22,400 nt of DNA from Anaerolineales bacterium UBA3001. Its GTDB lineage: Bacteria; Chloroflexota; Anaerolineae; Anaerolineales; UBA11657. Of the stretch, positions 1 through 7,678 are shown piece by piece. The position numbers and the translations under genes were made by a program. The stretch spans positions 1-22,400 of the forward strand of contig DDZT01000022.1 in the NCBI GenBank assembly GCA_002346435.1. The letters run 5' to 3'. The notes under the pieces were generated by a model. The model was given only the letters and a program-made list of their open reading frames with translations. It was not told the origin of the DNA and did not search any database. Position 1 is the first letter of the stretch. Every line of letters starts with the position of its first letter.

Positions 1-522
1 TTTTGGCCACGGAAGTGGGTTATGTCCCCATTCGCCCGCGATGCCATTTAGGCCAGTTATCACTTTTCCGTCAATAACTATACCACCGCCAGTCCCTGTG
101 CCAATGATTACGCCAAATACACTAGCACTACCTTCGCCGGCTCCATCCACTGCCTCCGACAGCGCAAAACAATTCGCATCGTTTGCGAGCTTAATTGGCC
201 TACCGATCGCTTTCTCAAGATCCTTATCAAATGTTCTGCCAATAAGTTCGGTAGTGTTAGCATTCTTTATCCTGCCAGTACTTCCAGATAATGTGCCCGG
301 AATTCCAACACCAACAGTCCCCGATTTTCCAATCGCATTCTCGATGGACCGAACCAATTCGTCAATCGAATTCACGATACTGTCATACCGATCAGCTACA
401 CCCACAACAGGCGTATCGATTCTGTGACGCATAATTTCAGTCCCGTCAAAGTCAATAGCAACACCCTCTATTTTTGTCCCACCTAAGTCAATCCCAATTC
501 GACAGCCTATATTATTTTGCAT
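1..522 (-). CDS. ROK-family sugar kinase, Mak fructokinase-like (3' part off window)
   Basis: ATP-dependent cytoplasmic kinase that probably phosphorylates a free hexose (fructose or an N-acetylhexosamine). Only the N-terminal 174 codons lie in the window; the gene runs off the left edge. Visible are the phosphate-binding DLGGTK at residues 12-17, the GIPGTL strand-turn, NDANCFALSEAVDGA, a glycine-rich GTGTGGG loop and GEWGHNPLPW. The last segment is strikingly like E. coli Mak, which makes fructokinase the first guess and NagK-type kinase the second. The cysteine-rich zinc site would be beyond the edge and cannot be checked. The ATG at 520-522 is preceded by AAAGGTGG, a good ribosome binding site. 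The gene diverges from the SIS gene across 98 bp that carry a double -10 element (591-600), so the two are likely expressed together. Confidence 0.9.
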   Translation of the reverse strand, partial: MQNNIGCRIGIDLGGTKIEGVAIDFDGTEIMRHRIDTPVVGVADRYDSIVNSIDELVRSIENAIGKSGTVGVGIPGTLSGSTGRIKNANTTELIGRTFDKDLEKAIGRPIKLANDANCFALSEAVDGAGEGSASVFGVIIGTGTGGGIVIDGKVITGLNGIAGEWGHNPLPWPK

Positions 523-581
523 AAACCACCTTTCACAAACTATCTCAACATTCTTTAAATACGTCTCTTGTTTAATCTAGA

Positions 582-600
582 CATGACTTTATTATATAAT
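582..600. promoter_or_regulatory. Candidate bidirectional promoter between ROK kinase and SIS gene
   Basis: The palindrome ATTATATAAT (591-600) gives TATAAT on the plus strand (595-600) and TATAAT on the minus strand (596 to 591). On the plus strand, transcription would begin near 607, with GGAG at 609-612 placed 8 nt before the SIS ATG at 621. On the minus strand, transcription would begin near 584, giving a roughly 60-nt leader to the ROK ATG. No clear -35 box is visible at 17 bp on either side. The 20-bp block starting at 581 recurs with one mismatch at 15720-15739. Confidence 0.55.
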
Positions 601-620
601 GGAGCCATGGAGATTAGAGT

Positions 621-1787
621 ATGGTCCAAAACAACATAATCGCACAAGTAGAAAGCCTTCCCGAGCTTATACGATCACAAACGCTTGAATTGAACGAGCG
701 GGTATGCAACATTTTCACTAAGGAAATGTCTAATAGCATAGACCACATAATTACGACTGGATGCGGAGATTCGCACATGGCCGCAATCGCAACCGAACTT
801 GCATTTGAGAATCTCACAAAGATATCAACTGAGCCCCTAAACGCTCTAACCGCGAGCAGATATGCTCTAGCCACCAGCCATACTACTATTACAAAAAACA
901 CGCTTGTGATTGGCACATCCGTATCAGGCACAGTAGTCCGAACGCGCGAAGCCCTAGGAATTGCTCGCGAGCAAGGAATGACTACAGTCGCTATTACTGC
1001 CAATCCATCATCACCATTCGGACAAACAGCCGAGCATACCCTAGACTGTACCGTGCCAAATTTCATTGACTTTCCAGGCGTGCGTTCATACCGAACTTCT
1101 TTGCTGGTACTTTACCTTATAGCCATCAGAATTTCTGAAGCAAAAGATATAATCACCACTACTAAAGCACATCAATTGCGAAGAAAAATCATCTCCACCG
1201 GCGATGCAATTGAAGCCACAATAGAAGCTAGCAGACAGTCAGTCGTAGAACTAGCACGTAAACTTATGACTCAGAACCATTTTGTCTTTGTAGGTCATGG
1301 CCCTAATTACGCAACGGCTATGTTTGGAGCAGCAAAGCTTCTCGAGGCCGCCGGAACCCATGCACTAGCACAGGACACAGAAGAATGGGGACATTTGCAA
1401 TATTTTACTAATACCGATGTAGATACACCGACATTCATAGTGTCACCGGGCAGCAGGAGTCACACCAGAACCGCTGAAATGCTTATTCCAATGACTAGAA
1501 TAGGACGATACACAATAGGTATCTGTCCATCCGGAGACAATATAGTCGGAGAGCAATGCGATTTCTTTCTACCCGTAATGGGCAATACACCTGAGATATT
1601 TTCACCAATCGTCTACCCAACAGCCATCGAACTCTTCGCGGACCACCTAGCCTCAAACTTAGGAGAAGACTACTTTCGTGGATTTAAAGATCTCTACGAC
1701 GTCACAGATCTTAATCCACTAAAAGGAAATAGTATCCGCACTAGCGAACAAGTTACACTAGATGAGATACTCAAAAATCAGAGCTAG
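621..1787 (+). CDS. Double-SIS-domain phosphosugar isomerase/deaminase-like protein
   Basis: 388-residue cytoplasmic protein made of two SIS (sugar isomerase) domains, at about 40-170 and 205-340, as in the isomerase half of GlmS but without a glutaminase domain. The first domain has the phosphosugar-binding TGCGDSH loop (46-52) and a GTSVSG loop (98-103). The second has VGHGPNY (224-230) followed by KLLEAAGTHALAQDTEEWGH, matching the GlmS region that carries the catalytic Glu (E242 here) and the ring-opening His (H258). Related family members are AgaS, FrlB and archaeal GlmD deaminases. It likely interconverts or deaminates a sugar phosphate made by the neighbouring kinases; the substrate is unknown. 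The ATG at 621 is chosen for the GGAG 8 nt upstream. PfkB-1 follows after 42 bp. Confidence 0.8.
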   Translation: MVQNNIIAQVESLPELIRSQTLELNERVCNIFTKEMSNSIDHIITTGCGDSHMAAIATELAFENLTKISTEPLNALTASRYALATSHTTITKNTLVIGTSVSGTVVRTREALGIAREQGMTTVAITANPSSPFGQTAEHTLDCTVPNFIDFPGVRSYRTSLLVLYLIAIRISEAKDIITTTKAHQLRRKIISTGDAIEATIEASRQSVVELARKLMTQNHFVFVGHGPNYATAMFGAAKLLEAAGTHALAQDTEEWGHLQYFTNTDVDTPTFIVSPGSRSHTRTAEMLIPMTRIGRYTIGICPSGDNIVGEQCDFFLPVMGNTPEIFSPIVYPTAIELFADHLASNLGEDYFRGFKDLYDVTDLNPLKGNSIRTSEQVTLDEILKNQS

Positions 1788-1829
1788 AACATGCCCTACA
1801 AAAATAACTACTAATCTAAACGATACGCT

Positions 1830-2813
1830 ATGGCTAGCAATACTTACAATCCTACAAGGTCAAAATTGAGCCAAGTCACAGTAATAGGTGATGCTGGTGT
1901 TGATGCCATAATCCAACTACCTAAATCACAAGAACAGGCAACTTCATTCAATATAATTCAGCCAACCCTATCGCCGGGTGGAACAGCAGGAAATACATCA
2001 TTATCTCTTGCCCGACTTGGCCATGATGTAACCATGTTTTTTGCTATCGGCTCGGACAGCTACGGAACATACTTACTGAGCGCCTTAGAAGACGCAAATG
2101 TAAGCACAGAACATGTTTATGTCTCACCAGAGCATTTCACACTGCATGTCAACGTAATCATTGACCACTTAGGCGAAAGGCACTTCGCTGGCAATCCTTA
2201 TGGCAACTGGGCTTCCGTACATTATCCGCCTGATAAGGTGTCTCATGAAGCAATTGCGAAATCTAGCTGGCTGCATACTACTGGTAACAGTTTCGATCGT
2301 GGAACTACTCCCCAATCTACAATGCGATCGATGACAATAGCAAAACAACATAAAATTCCAATATCACTTGATCTTAACCTCCGTAGTCCGAACAATCAAC
2401 TGCCTAACCAGTACAAACACGCCATATCAGAAGCAATAGAACTTGCCGATTATGTATTAGGGTCTGCCGATGACGAAATAGCACTTTACACTGGAATAGA
2501 TGACCGTAGCAAAGCCGCGGTTGCACTTTCGGCCGAAAAACGCACCGTAATTTCGAGATTAGGTTCAAACGGATGTCTAGTAGCCACACCATCGGGTGAA
2601 ATTACGAAGATACCATCCTATAAGGTAAAAGTTGTAGACACCTTAGGAGCCGGAGACACATTCAATGCCGGTTTTATATCTGCAAAGCTAGATGGTGCTT
2701 CTTCAATAGTGGCTGCCAAAAGAGGCAATGCAATAGCTGCGCTCTGTGTAGCAAGCGAAGGCGTAACCGAAAACATTACCATCGAGTCAATGCAGGCACT
2801 TATGAATAGTTGA
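1830..2813 (+). CDS. PfkB-family carbohydrate/nucleoside kinase 1
   Basis: 327-residue cytoplasmic ribokinase-fold kinase that transfers phosphate from ATP to a sugar or nucleoside hydroxyl. Evidence is the early double-glycine motif in GGTAGNTSLSLARLG (about residues 50-64), a typical beta-clasp region, and the C-terminal PfkB signature DTLGAGDTFNAGF with catalytic base D276. Length is normal for the family. No convincing Shine-Dalgarno precedes the ATG at 1830; it may depend on readthrough translation from the SIS gene 42 bp upstream. Substrate-specificity residues do not match a subfamily I can name. The nearby nucleoside phosphorylases make ribose, deoxyribose or a nucleoside plausible. 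A second, clearly different PfkB gene follows 27 bp later. Confidence 0.87.
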   Translation: MASNTYNPTRSKLSQVTVIGDAGVDAIIQLPKSQEQATSFNIIQPTLSPGGTAGNTSLSLARLGHDVTMFFAIGSDSYGTYLLSALEDANVSTEHVYVSPEHFTLHVNVIIDHLGERHFAGNPYGNWASVHYPPDKVSHEAIAKSSWLHTTGNSFDRGTTPQSTMRSMTIAKQHKIPISLDLNLRSPNNQLPNQYKHAISEAIELADYVLGSADDEIALYTGIDDRSKAAVALSAEKRTVISRLGSNGCLVATPSGEITKIPSYKVKVVDTLGAGDTFNAGFISAKLDGASSIVAAKRGNAIAALCVASEGVTENITIESMQALMNS

Positions 2814-2840
2814 CCATTAAACACAAATACCATCACAACC

Positions 2841-3863
2841 ATGTCACCCTTACAAAAAGACAACAATATGGCAAACAGCATTAATCCAACATACTCCTTA
2901 CCAAACATCTTATTAAATAGGCCACTTGATATCATAACTTTAGGCTCATTCGTACTAGAGAGAGTAATCAAACTTTCCGACTGGCCAAAGGCCGGCGGAC
3001 AAGACAATATCACTATACAATCGATCACCGACACCTTTGGAGGTTGCGCAACAAGCGTTGCATGCTTTGCTGCTCGCTTTGGCCTCAAGACTTCAATTAT
3101 TAGCATGATTGGTGACGATGAGCCATGCGTTGCTGCCTTAAATGAATTACATGATACTGGAGTAGACACAAACCACATGTCTCACTATACGGGTGAACAA
3201 GGAAGTCTGATTCGGATACTTGCAGACCCAAAGGGTGAATGGACATCTTTGAGTATGGTAAATCCTAATCTTAAATTCCGAATGGAAGATTTGCCATCCG
3301 TTAGTTATTTCGAAACTGCGAAAGTTCTACACATTGACGGCTATGCCTGTTTAAGTATTTTAGGCAAACAGGAAATAGTGCTAGAGGCTATTAGCCGTGC
3401 TAGTAAAGCCGGTTGCGTTATATCAGTTGACGCCTGTGTGCCCGCAGCCAAACACGCTGCTGGCCTGTTGAAAAAAATATTTTGTCGCGCAAATATTGCA
3501 TTTGCAAATTTGTCTGAAGCACGAACCCTAACCGGAGCTGACACCATAGATGACATAATCCATTCGTACCGCAAAATTAATTTGGATTTAGGCATAATCA
3601 AGAACGGCATAAATGGCTCTTACATAACTAACGACACGTTAAGCCTTCATATACCTGCATATAACGTAGAGATGATAGACTCAGTAGCCGCAGGGGACGC
3701 ATATGTGGCCGGCATGCTAACATCATTATGCAAAGGTCTACCCCTAATTGAATCCGCCAAACATGCCAGCGCATCCGGAGCACTAGCCTGTCAAGGGCCT
3801 GGCTCTTTAAAAAATCACTTCTCATTCATGGATCTGGCTGATTTGATTTCTCAAGTAAAATAA
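2841..3863 (+). CDS. PfkB-family carbohydrate/nucleoside kinase 2
   Basis: 340-residue ribokinase-fold kinase, diverged from its upstream neighbour rather than a recent copy. It has the N-terminal GGCATSVACFAARFG motif and a C-terminal DSVAAGDAYVAGM signature with catalytic base D286. The AAGD form also occurs in ribokinase, so it does not argue against activity. The start is uncertain: ATG 2841 gives a 10-residue polar extension, and ATG 2868 (MANSINPTYS) is an alternative; neither has a strong ribosome binding site. It lies in the same plus-strand run as SIS, PfkB-1 and the two phosphorylases. Two non-identical PfkB kinases side by side suggest either two substrates or sequential phosphorylations of one pathway. 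No subfamily can be named. Confidence 0.85.
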   Translation: MSPLQKDNNMANSINPTYSLPNILLNRPLDIITLGSFVLERVIKLSDWPKAGGQDNITIQSITDTFGGCATSVACFAARFGLKTSIISMIGDDEPCVAALNELHDTGVDTNHMSHYTGEQGSLIRILADPKGEWTSLSMVNPNLKFRMEDLPSVSYFETAKVLHIDGYACLSILGKQEIVLEAISRASKAGCVISVDACVPAAKHAAGLLKKIFCRANIAFANLSEARTLTGADTIDDIIHSYRKINLDLGIIKNGINGSYITNDTLSLHIPAYNVEMIDSVAAGDAYVAGMLTSLCKGLPLIESAKHASASGALACQGPGSLKNHFSFMDLADLISQVK

Positions 3864-3948
3864 CTAATGCTAAAATCAACCGTTGTGCAACTAACAATCC
3901 TAATTACGTAAAAACATAAAATATCACCCAAAGGAAAATAATCGAATT

Positions 3949-4788
3949 GTGAACAAACTTCCAGAATACATACACGAACGCATGGGCGGCAAATTACAGC
4001 AAGGCCAAATTGCTAAATACGTAATAGTACCCGGCAGTCAGACTCGAATCAAGAAGATAGTATCCCACTGGGACGAGCATAAAAAATTAGCTCATCATTA
4101 TGAATTTCTTGTCCATTCAGGCACACTCAACGGACAAGCTATTACCGCATGCTCAACAGGAATAGGAGGACGTTCCACTTCGATAGCGATTGACGAGATG
4201 GCGGCACTTGGCGCCAACACCTTTATCCGCATAGGGGTGACTGGTGGTATACAACCAAATATGCACGTCGGAGACCTAGTAATTGCATCTGGTGCGGTCA
4301 GAATGGATAAGACAAGTGAACACTATGTATTTCCCGAATATCCGGCCGTAGCTGACATGGAAGTCACATGTGCATTGATCGCAGCAGCGCAATCAGAAGG
4401 TTGCAATTATCACGTAGGTATAGGAGCAACCGCATCCTCATTTTATGCAGGGCAAGGGATAACTTGCCTCAATGGCTATAGGACAACAAAAATGGATGCT
4501 ATAGTCTCTGATATAAAATCCGCAAATGTATATGACTGGGACACAGAAACAGCGACCATTTACACTCTATGTAATCTATATGGACTGCGAGCCGGACGGG
4601 TAAACGTAATTGTAGATGACCCAAATACAGGTCTTTACGAGCCCGCAGGTGAAGATGATGCAGTCAAGGTAGTCACCGCGGCTGTAACACTTCTAATGAA
4701 ATGGGATAAAATCAAACAAGCTAACAAAGAAGATGTTATGCTACCTGATCACCCAGGCACAATACATGAAGCACGGGGAGCTCAATAG
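3949..4788 (+). CDS. NP-I family nucleoside phosphorylase 1 (uridine phosphorylase-like)
   Basis: 279-residue enzyme expected to cleave the N-glycosidic bond of a nucleoside with phosphate, releasing base and (deoxy)ribose 1-phosphate. Compared with remembered E. coli uridine phosphorylase, it keeps the phosphate-binding arginines (R33 in PGSQTR, R94 in RIGVTGG), T98, and the ribose-binding Glu (E200 in WDTETATI). The following VGDLVIASGAVR and EYPAVADMEV are strongly Udp-like. In the base pocket the Gln is kept (Q169 in AGQG), but the Arg that grips uracil appears replaced, so specificity may differ from uridine. The GTG start at 3949 follows AAGGAAA at 3931-3937. The next gene starts 2 bases after this stop, so the two are probably translationally coupled. 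Confidence 0.86.
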   Translation: MNKLPEYIHERMGGKLQQGQIAKYVIVPGSQTRIKKIVSHWDEHKKLAHHYEFLVHSGTLNGQAITACSTGIGGRSTSIAIDEMAALGANTFIRIGVTGGIQPNMHVGDLVIASGAVRMDKTSEHYVFPEYPAVADMEVTCALIAAAQSEGCNYHVGIGATASSFYAGQGITCLNGYRTTKMDAIVSDIKSANVYDWDTETATIYTLCNLYGLRAGRVNVIVDDPNTGLYEPAGEDDAVKVVTAAVTLLMKWDKIKQANKEDVMLPDHPGTIHEARGAQ

Positions 4789-4790
4789 CC

Positions 4791-5591
4791 ATGCCACAAG
4801 ACTATGTACACAGAAATTTTGGGGGCAAATGCCAGCCCGGCGATATAGCTCCATACGTAATAGTAACCGGAAGCAAAGACAGGGTGCGCAATTTAGCATC
4901 AAGATGGGATGACTATGAAGAGATAGCCGATGACTATGAATTCCTAATATGTACGGGTACGATCAATCGAAAACCAATTTCAGCATGTTCTACAGGCATC
5001 GGTGGAATGTCTGTATCAATAGCTATTGAAGAGCTAGCCCGGCTTGGAGCTACGACTCTGCTAAGGATTGGAGTCACAAGCCCTCTCGCAGATGAGTTTG
5101 ATTACGGAGACTTGATACTAGCTAAAGGCGCTGTTCGATGGGACGGTACAAGTCATGATTATGCCATGGCAGAATATCCTGCAATAGCACACTTTGAAGT
5201 ACTTATGGCCTCAATGGTAGCCGCTAAAGCACTAAATTATCCGTACAAAGCCGGCATAATAGCAGACATGGCTTCATTAGGGCCCGCAACCCACGACGGC
5301 TATAGAGGCTATCTTGCCCGTAACACAGAAATATTGGATGAATCACTTAGAAAGGCTGGTGTTCTCAACGGAACAGGTGAAGCCGCCACGATGCTTGTAC
5401 AATCCTCAATATATGGACTCAGATCAGGAGTAATAAACGTCAACCTTCTTAATCCTAACACTAAATCGTGGGACCCTACAGAAGATGATCGAGCGGTAAT
5501 TTGCGGTCTAGAAACTATTTCTATACTTCAGCAATGGGATGACTTAAAGTCAAAATCGGGTGAGCAATACACGGTGCCACAATCTTATTGA
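4791..5591 (+). CDS. NP-I family nucleoside phosphorylase 2, diverged tandem paralogue
   Basis: 266-residue paralogue of the preceding gene, collinear over nearly the whole length (shared ACSTGIGG, RIGVT and YGLR-G segments). The phosphate-site arginines (R31, R92), T96 and the ribose Glu (E197 in GTGEAATM) remain. The glycine after RIGVT is Ser, and the segment that should carry the base-binding Gln reads SLGPATHDGYRGY, without that Gln. It may act on another base, form a hetero-oligomer with its neighbour, or be a regulatory subunit. The ATG lies two bases downstream of the previous stop. It ends in a convergent junction 45 bp from the Rieske gene, where no strong terminator hairpin is seen. 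Confidence 0.83.
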   Translation: MPQDYVHRNFGGKCQPGDIAPYVIVTGSKDRVRNLASRWDDYEEIADDYEFLICTGTINRKPISACSTGIGGMSVSIAIEELARLGATTLLRIGVTSPLADEFDYGDLILAKGAVRWDGTSHDYAMAEYPAIAHFEVLMASMVAAKALNYPYKAGIIADMASLGPATHDGYRGYLARNTEILDESLRKAGVLNGTGEAATMLVQSSIYGLRSGVINVNLLNPNTKSWDPTEDDRAVICGLETISILQQWDDLKSKSGEQYTVPQSY

Positions 5592-5636
5592 GTGACATCA
5601 TAAGCGCAACGTAATACGCGTAAACATGGCTTTACT

Positions 5637-5939
5637 TTAGATGTCGATAGTAATCTCATCACCCACTACTTCCACAGGGTACGCGTCTATACCTCTTACT
5701 GCAGGAAATGACAGAACCCGTCCATCGCGTAAGTCAAACTTAGCTCCATGCCTAGGACATGCTATCGTGTACCCATCACGCTTACCATCGGCAAGTGGCC
5801 CATCATCGTGAGAGCATGTATCCGCAATACAATAATATTCGCCTTGTACTTTGAAAAGCGCTAGCTTTTTACCATCTATGGCGAACATCATTCGCTGACC
5901 TTCAGCCACTTCATCCCTCTTTGCAATCGTTACTCTCAT
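5637..5939 (-). CDS. Rieske [2Fe-2S] ferredoxin-like protein at the end of the SUF operon
   Basis: 100-residue soluble Rieske-fold protein, probably a small electron carrier. The cluster ligands are visible as C42-x-H44 (in CSHDDGPL) and C61-x2-H64 (in CPRHGAKFDL), with 16 residues between. This is the nirD/ferredoxin-type form without a membrane anchor. It is the last gene of the minus-strand suf run, 41 bp after sufU. Rieske proteins in this position are common in SUF clusters of several phyla. Whether it supplies electrons for cluster assembly or is simply a client is unknown. ATG 5939 is preceded only by a weak GGACGG. Confidence 0.9.
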   Translation of the reverse strand: MRVTIAKRDEVAEGQRMMFAIDGKKLALFKVQGEYYCIADTCSHDDGPLADGKRDGYTIACPRHGAKFDLRDGRVLSFPAVRGIDAYPVEVVGDEITIDI

Positions 5940-5980
5940 AAACTTTTACCGTCCATCAGCAATCACATAACTGCTTACGT

Positions 5981-6367
5981 CTAATCCTCAACCCACTCCT
6001 TTACACCATAGGCGCCGACCTTCAAAACCTTCAAGCTCAACATTGCGCATTTTAACCTGACCGGCCCAAGCTCGATACCTAGCATATCCAAAATATCATC
6101 TCTAGAATATTTCTTTATCTCCTCTAATGTCTTACCTTGAATATCCTCCATTAACATGGATGCAGACGCCTGAGAAATAGCGCAGCCTTGCCCTGAAAAT
6201 GCGCACTCAACAATGCGGTCGCTGTCATCAACTCTTAAATCAATTCTAATATTATCTCCGCACAACGGATTATCATCTTCATAAGAGATGTCGGCAGGAT
6301 CCAGTTCGCCTCTAAACCGAGGGTTTTTGTAATGATCCAATATAACTTCACGATACATATCTTCCAT
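5981..6367 (-). CDS. sufU: SufU, Zn-dependent sulfur acceptor for SufS
   Basis: 128-residue IscU-fold protein that accepts persulfide sulfur from SufS and relays it to the SufBCD scaffold. The zinc-site residues are present: C36 in NPLCGDN with D38, C62 in GQGCAIS, and C107 in RLKCAML. The insertion before the last Cys (LGIELGPVRLKC) is typical of SufU, and IscU lacks it. It starts 14 bp after the sufS stop, with AGGGG upstream of the ATG, consistent with tight co-expression with its partner enzyme. Confidence 0.93.
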   Translation of the reverse strand: MEDMYREVILDHYKNPRFRGELDPADISYEDDNPLCGDNIRIDLRVDDSDRIVECAFSGQGCAISQASASMLMEDIQGKTLEEIKKYSRDDILDMLGIELGPVRLKCAMLSLKVLKVGAYGVKEWVED

Positions 6368-6381
6368 AATATAACCCCTGT

Positions 6382-7614
6382 TTAACCAAACATTTTCTTT
6401 ACTTTATATAGCCCCTCAATAAGTTTATCGATATCCTTTCGTGTATTATACAAATAGTACGATGCCCTTGCTGTTGCCACCAAATTGTAGCGCGTGTGAA
6501 GTGGCATTGCGCAATGATGTCCAGCGCGAACTGCTATCCCGTCTGCATCGAGTATCTGTGACACATCATGCGGGTGGACACCATCAAGCGTAAAAGCAGT
6601 TACTCCACCACGCTTATCTGCCTCAGGTCCATAGATAGTAACACCAGGAACTTCTTCAAGCTTATCCATTGCATAAGCAACAATCTCCTGCTCATGATCC
6701 CATATATTTTCCATGCCAATTTCATTAAGGTATTCTACTGCTGCCCCCATACCGACAGCTTCTCCAATCGCTGGAGTACCTGCCTCAAACTTATATGGCA
6801 GATCATTTGTATCGAATCTTCGTAGCTCCACTCTTTTGATCATATCACCACCACCTAGAAAGGGTGGCATAGTACTGAGCAATTCGTATCGACCATACAG
6901 GACACCGATCCCGGTAGGACCACACATCTTATGTGCCGAAAAAGCAAAAAAATCCACGTCCAACTCCTGAACGTCAATGGGCATATGAGGAGCAGACTGC
7001 GCTCCATCAACAATTATCACTGCACCGTGCTCATGCGCTAGATCAGCCATGCTTCGGATTGGGTTCAAGGTACCAAGCACATTAGACATATGCGTTACAC
7101 ATACTGCCTTTGGATTTTTCTTCAGTAGTTTTTCGTATACCATCAAGTCAAGCAAACCACGATCATCAACAGGCACTATGTCTATTTCCATCCCAATAGA
7201 CTCTGCCAACATCTGCCAAGGAACTAAATTGGAGTGATGTTCCATTTCAGTCATTACTACGCGGTCTCCCCTACAAAAATTTTCTCTTCCCCAAGTGTTT
7301 GCAACTAGATTAATTGCTTCTGTTGTATTTCTCGTATATATAACCTGTTCCGATCTTGGAGAATTAATGAAATTCGATATACTTACCCGCGCATTCTCAT
7401 AAGCGGCGGTAGCCTCCTCGGCCAAAGTGTGTATACCCCTATGAACATTAGCGTTGCTATAAGAATAGTAGTGGGACAAACTATCTAAAACATACTTAGG
7501 TTTTTGAGAGGTTGCAGTTGTATCTAAATAGACGAGTGGTACTCCTTCCTTAACCTCTCTGCACAAGGCCGGAAACTCTTTCCTAATAAGATTAGGGTCA
7601 AACTTCTTATCCAT
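6382..7614 (-). CDS. sufS: SufS cysteine desulfurase (class II)
   Basis: 410-residue PLP enzyme that removes sulfur from L-cysteine as an enzyme-bound persulfide; family members can also act on selenocysteine. The PLP lysine is K229 in SAHKMCGPTG and the catalytic cysteine is C368 in RAGHHCAMP. Both positions and the overall length match SufS. GAGGG lies just upstream of ATG 7614. It sits between sufD and sufU, the expected order for a SufU-dependent system. With selD nearby, a second role as selenium donor is possible but unproven. Confidence 0.95.
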   Translation of the reverse strand: MDKKFDPNLIRKEFPALCREVKEGVPLVYLDTTATSQKPKYVLDSLSHYYSYSNANVHRGIHTLAEEATAAYENARVSISNFINSPRSEQVIYTRNTTEAINLVANTWGRENFCRGDRVVMTEMEHHSNLVPWQMLAESIGMEIDIVPVDDRGLLDLMVYEKLLKKNPKAVCVTHMSNVLGTLNPIRSMADLAHEHGAVIIVDGAQSAPHMPIDVQELDVDFFAFSAHKMCGPTGIGVLYGRYELLSTMPPFLGGGDMIKRVELRRFDTNDLPYKFEAGTPAIGEAVGMGAAVEYLNEIGMENIWDHEQEIVAYAMDKLEEVPGVTIYGPEADKRGGVTAFTLDGVHPHDVSQILDADGIAVRAGHHCAMPLHTRYNLVATARASYYLYNTRKDIDKLIEGLYKVKKMFG

Positions 7615-7678
7615 TAAACACCCTCACAATTAACACCGACGTATACCAGCAAACCCTTCCACAATCTCGTAACATCTT

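Noticed and set aside
41..427. Plus-strand open frame rich in Pro, Ser and Thr
   Set aside because: It is antisense to the clearly recognisable ROK kinase and has no family features.
614..1066. Minus-strand open frame opposite the SIS gene
   Set aside because: Antisense to conserved SIS motifs; cysteine/valine-rich composition without a recognisable fold.
2841..3863. AAGD in PfkB kinase 2 as a damaged active site
   Set aside because: Ribokinase itself carries AAGD at this position and the catalytic Asp is present, so the enzyme is probably active.
3864..3948. Promoter upstream of the first phosphorylase (TTGTGC and TAAAAT)
   Set aside because: The two hexamers are 28 bp apart, far from the usual 17; the gene can be read as part of the upstream run.
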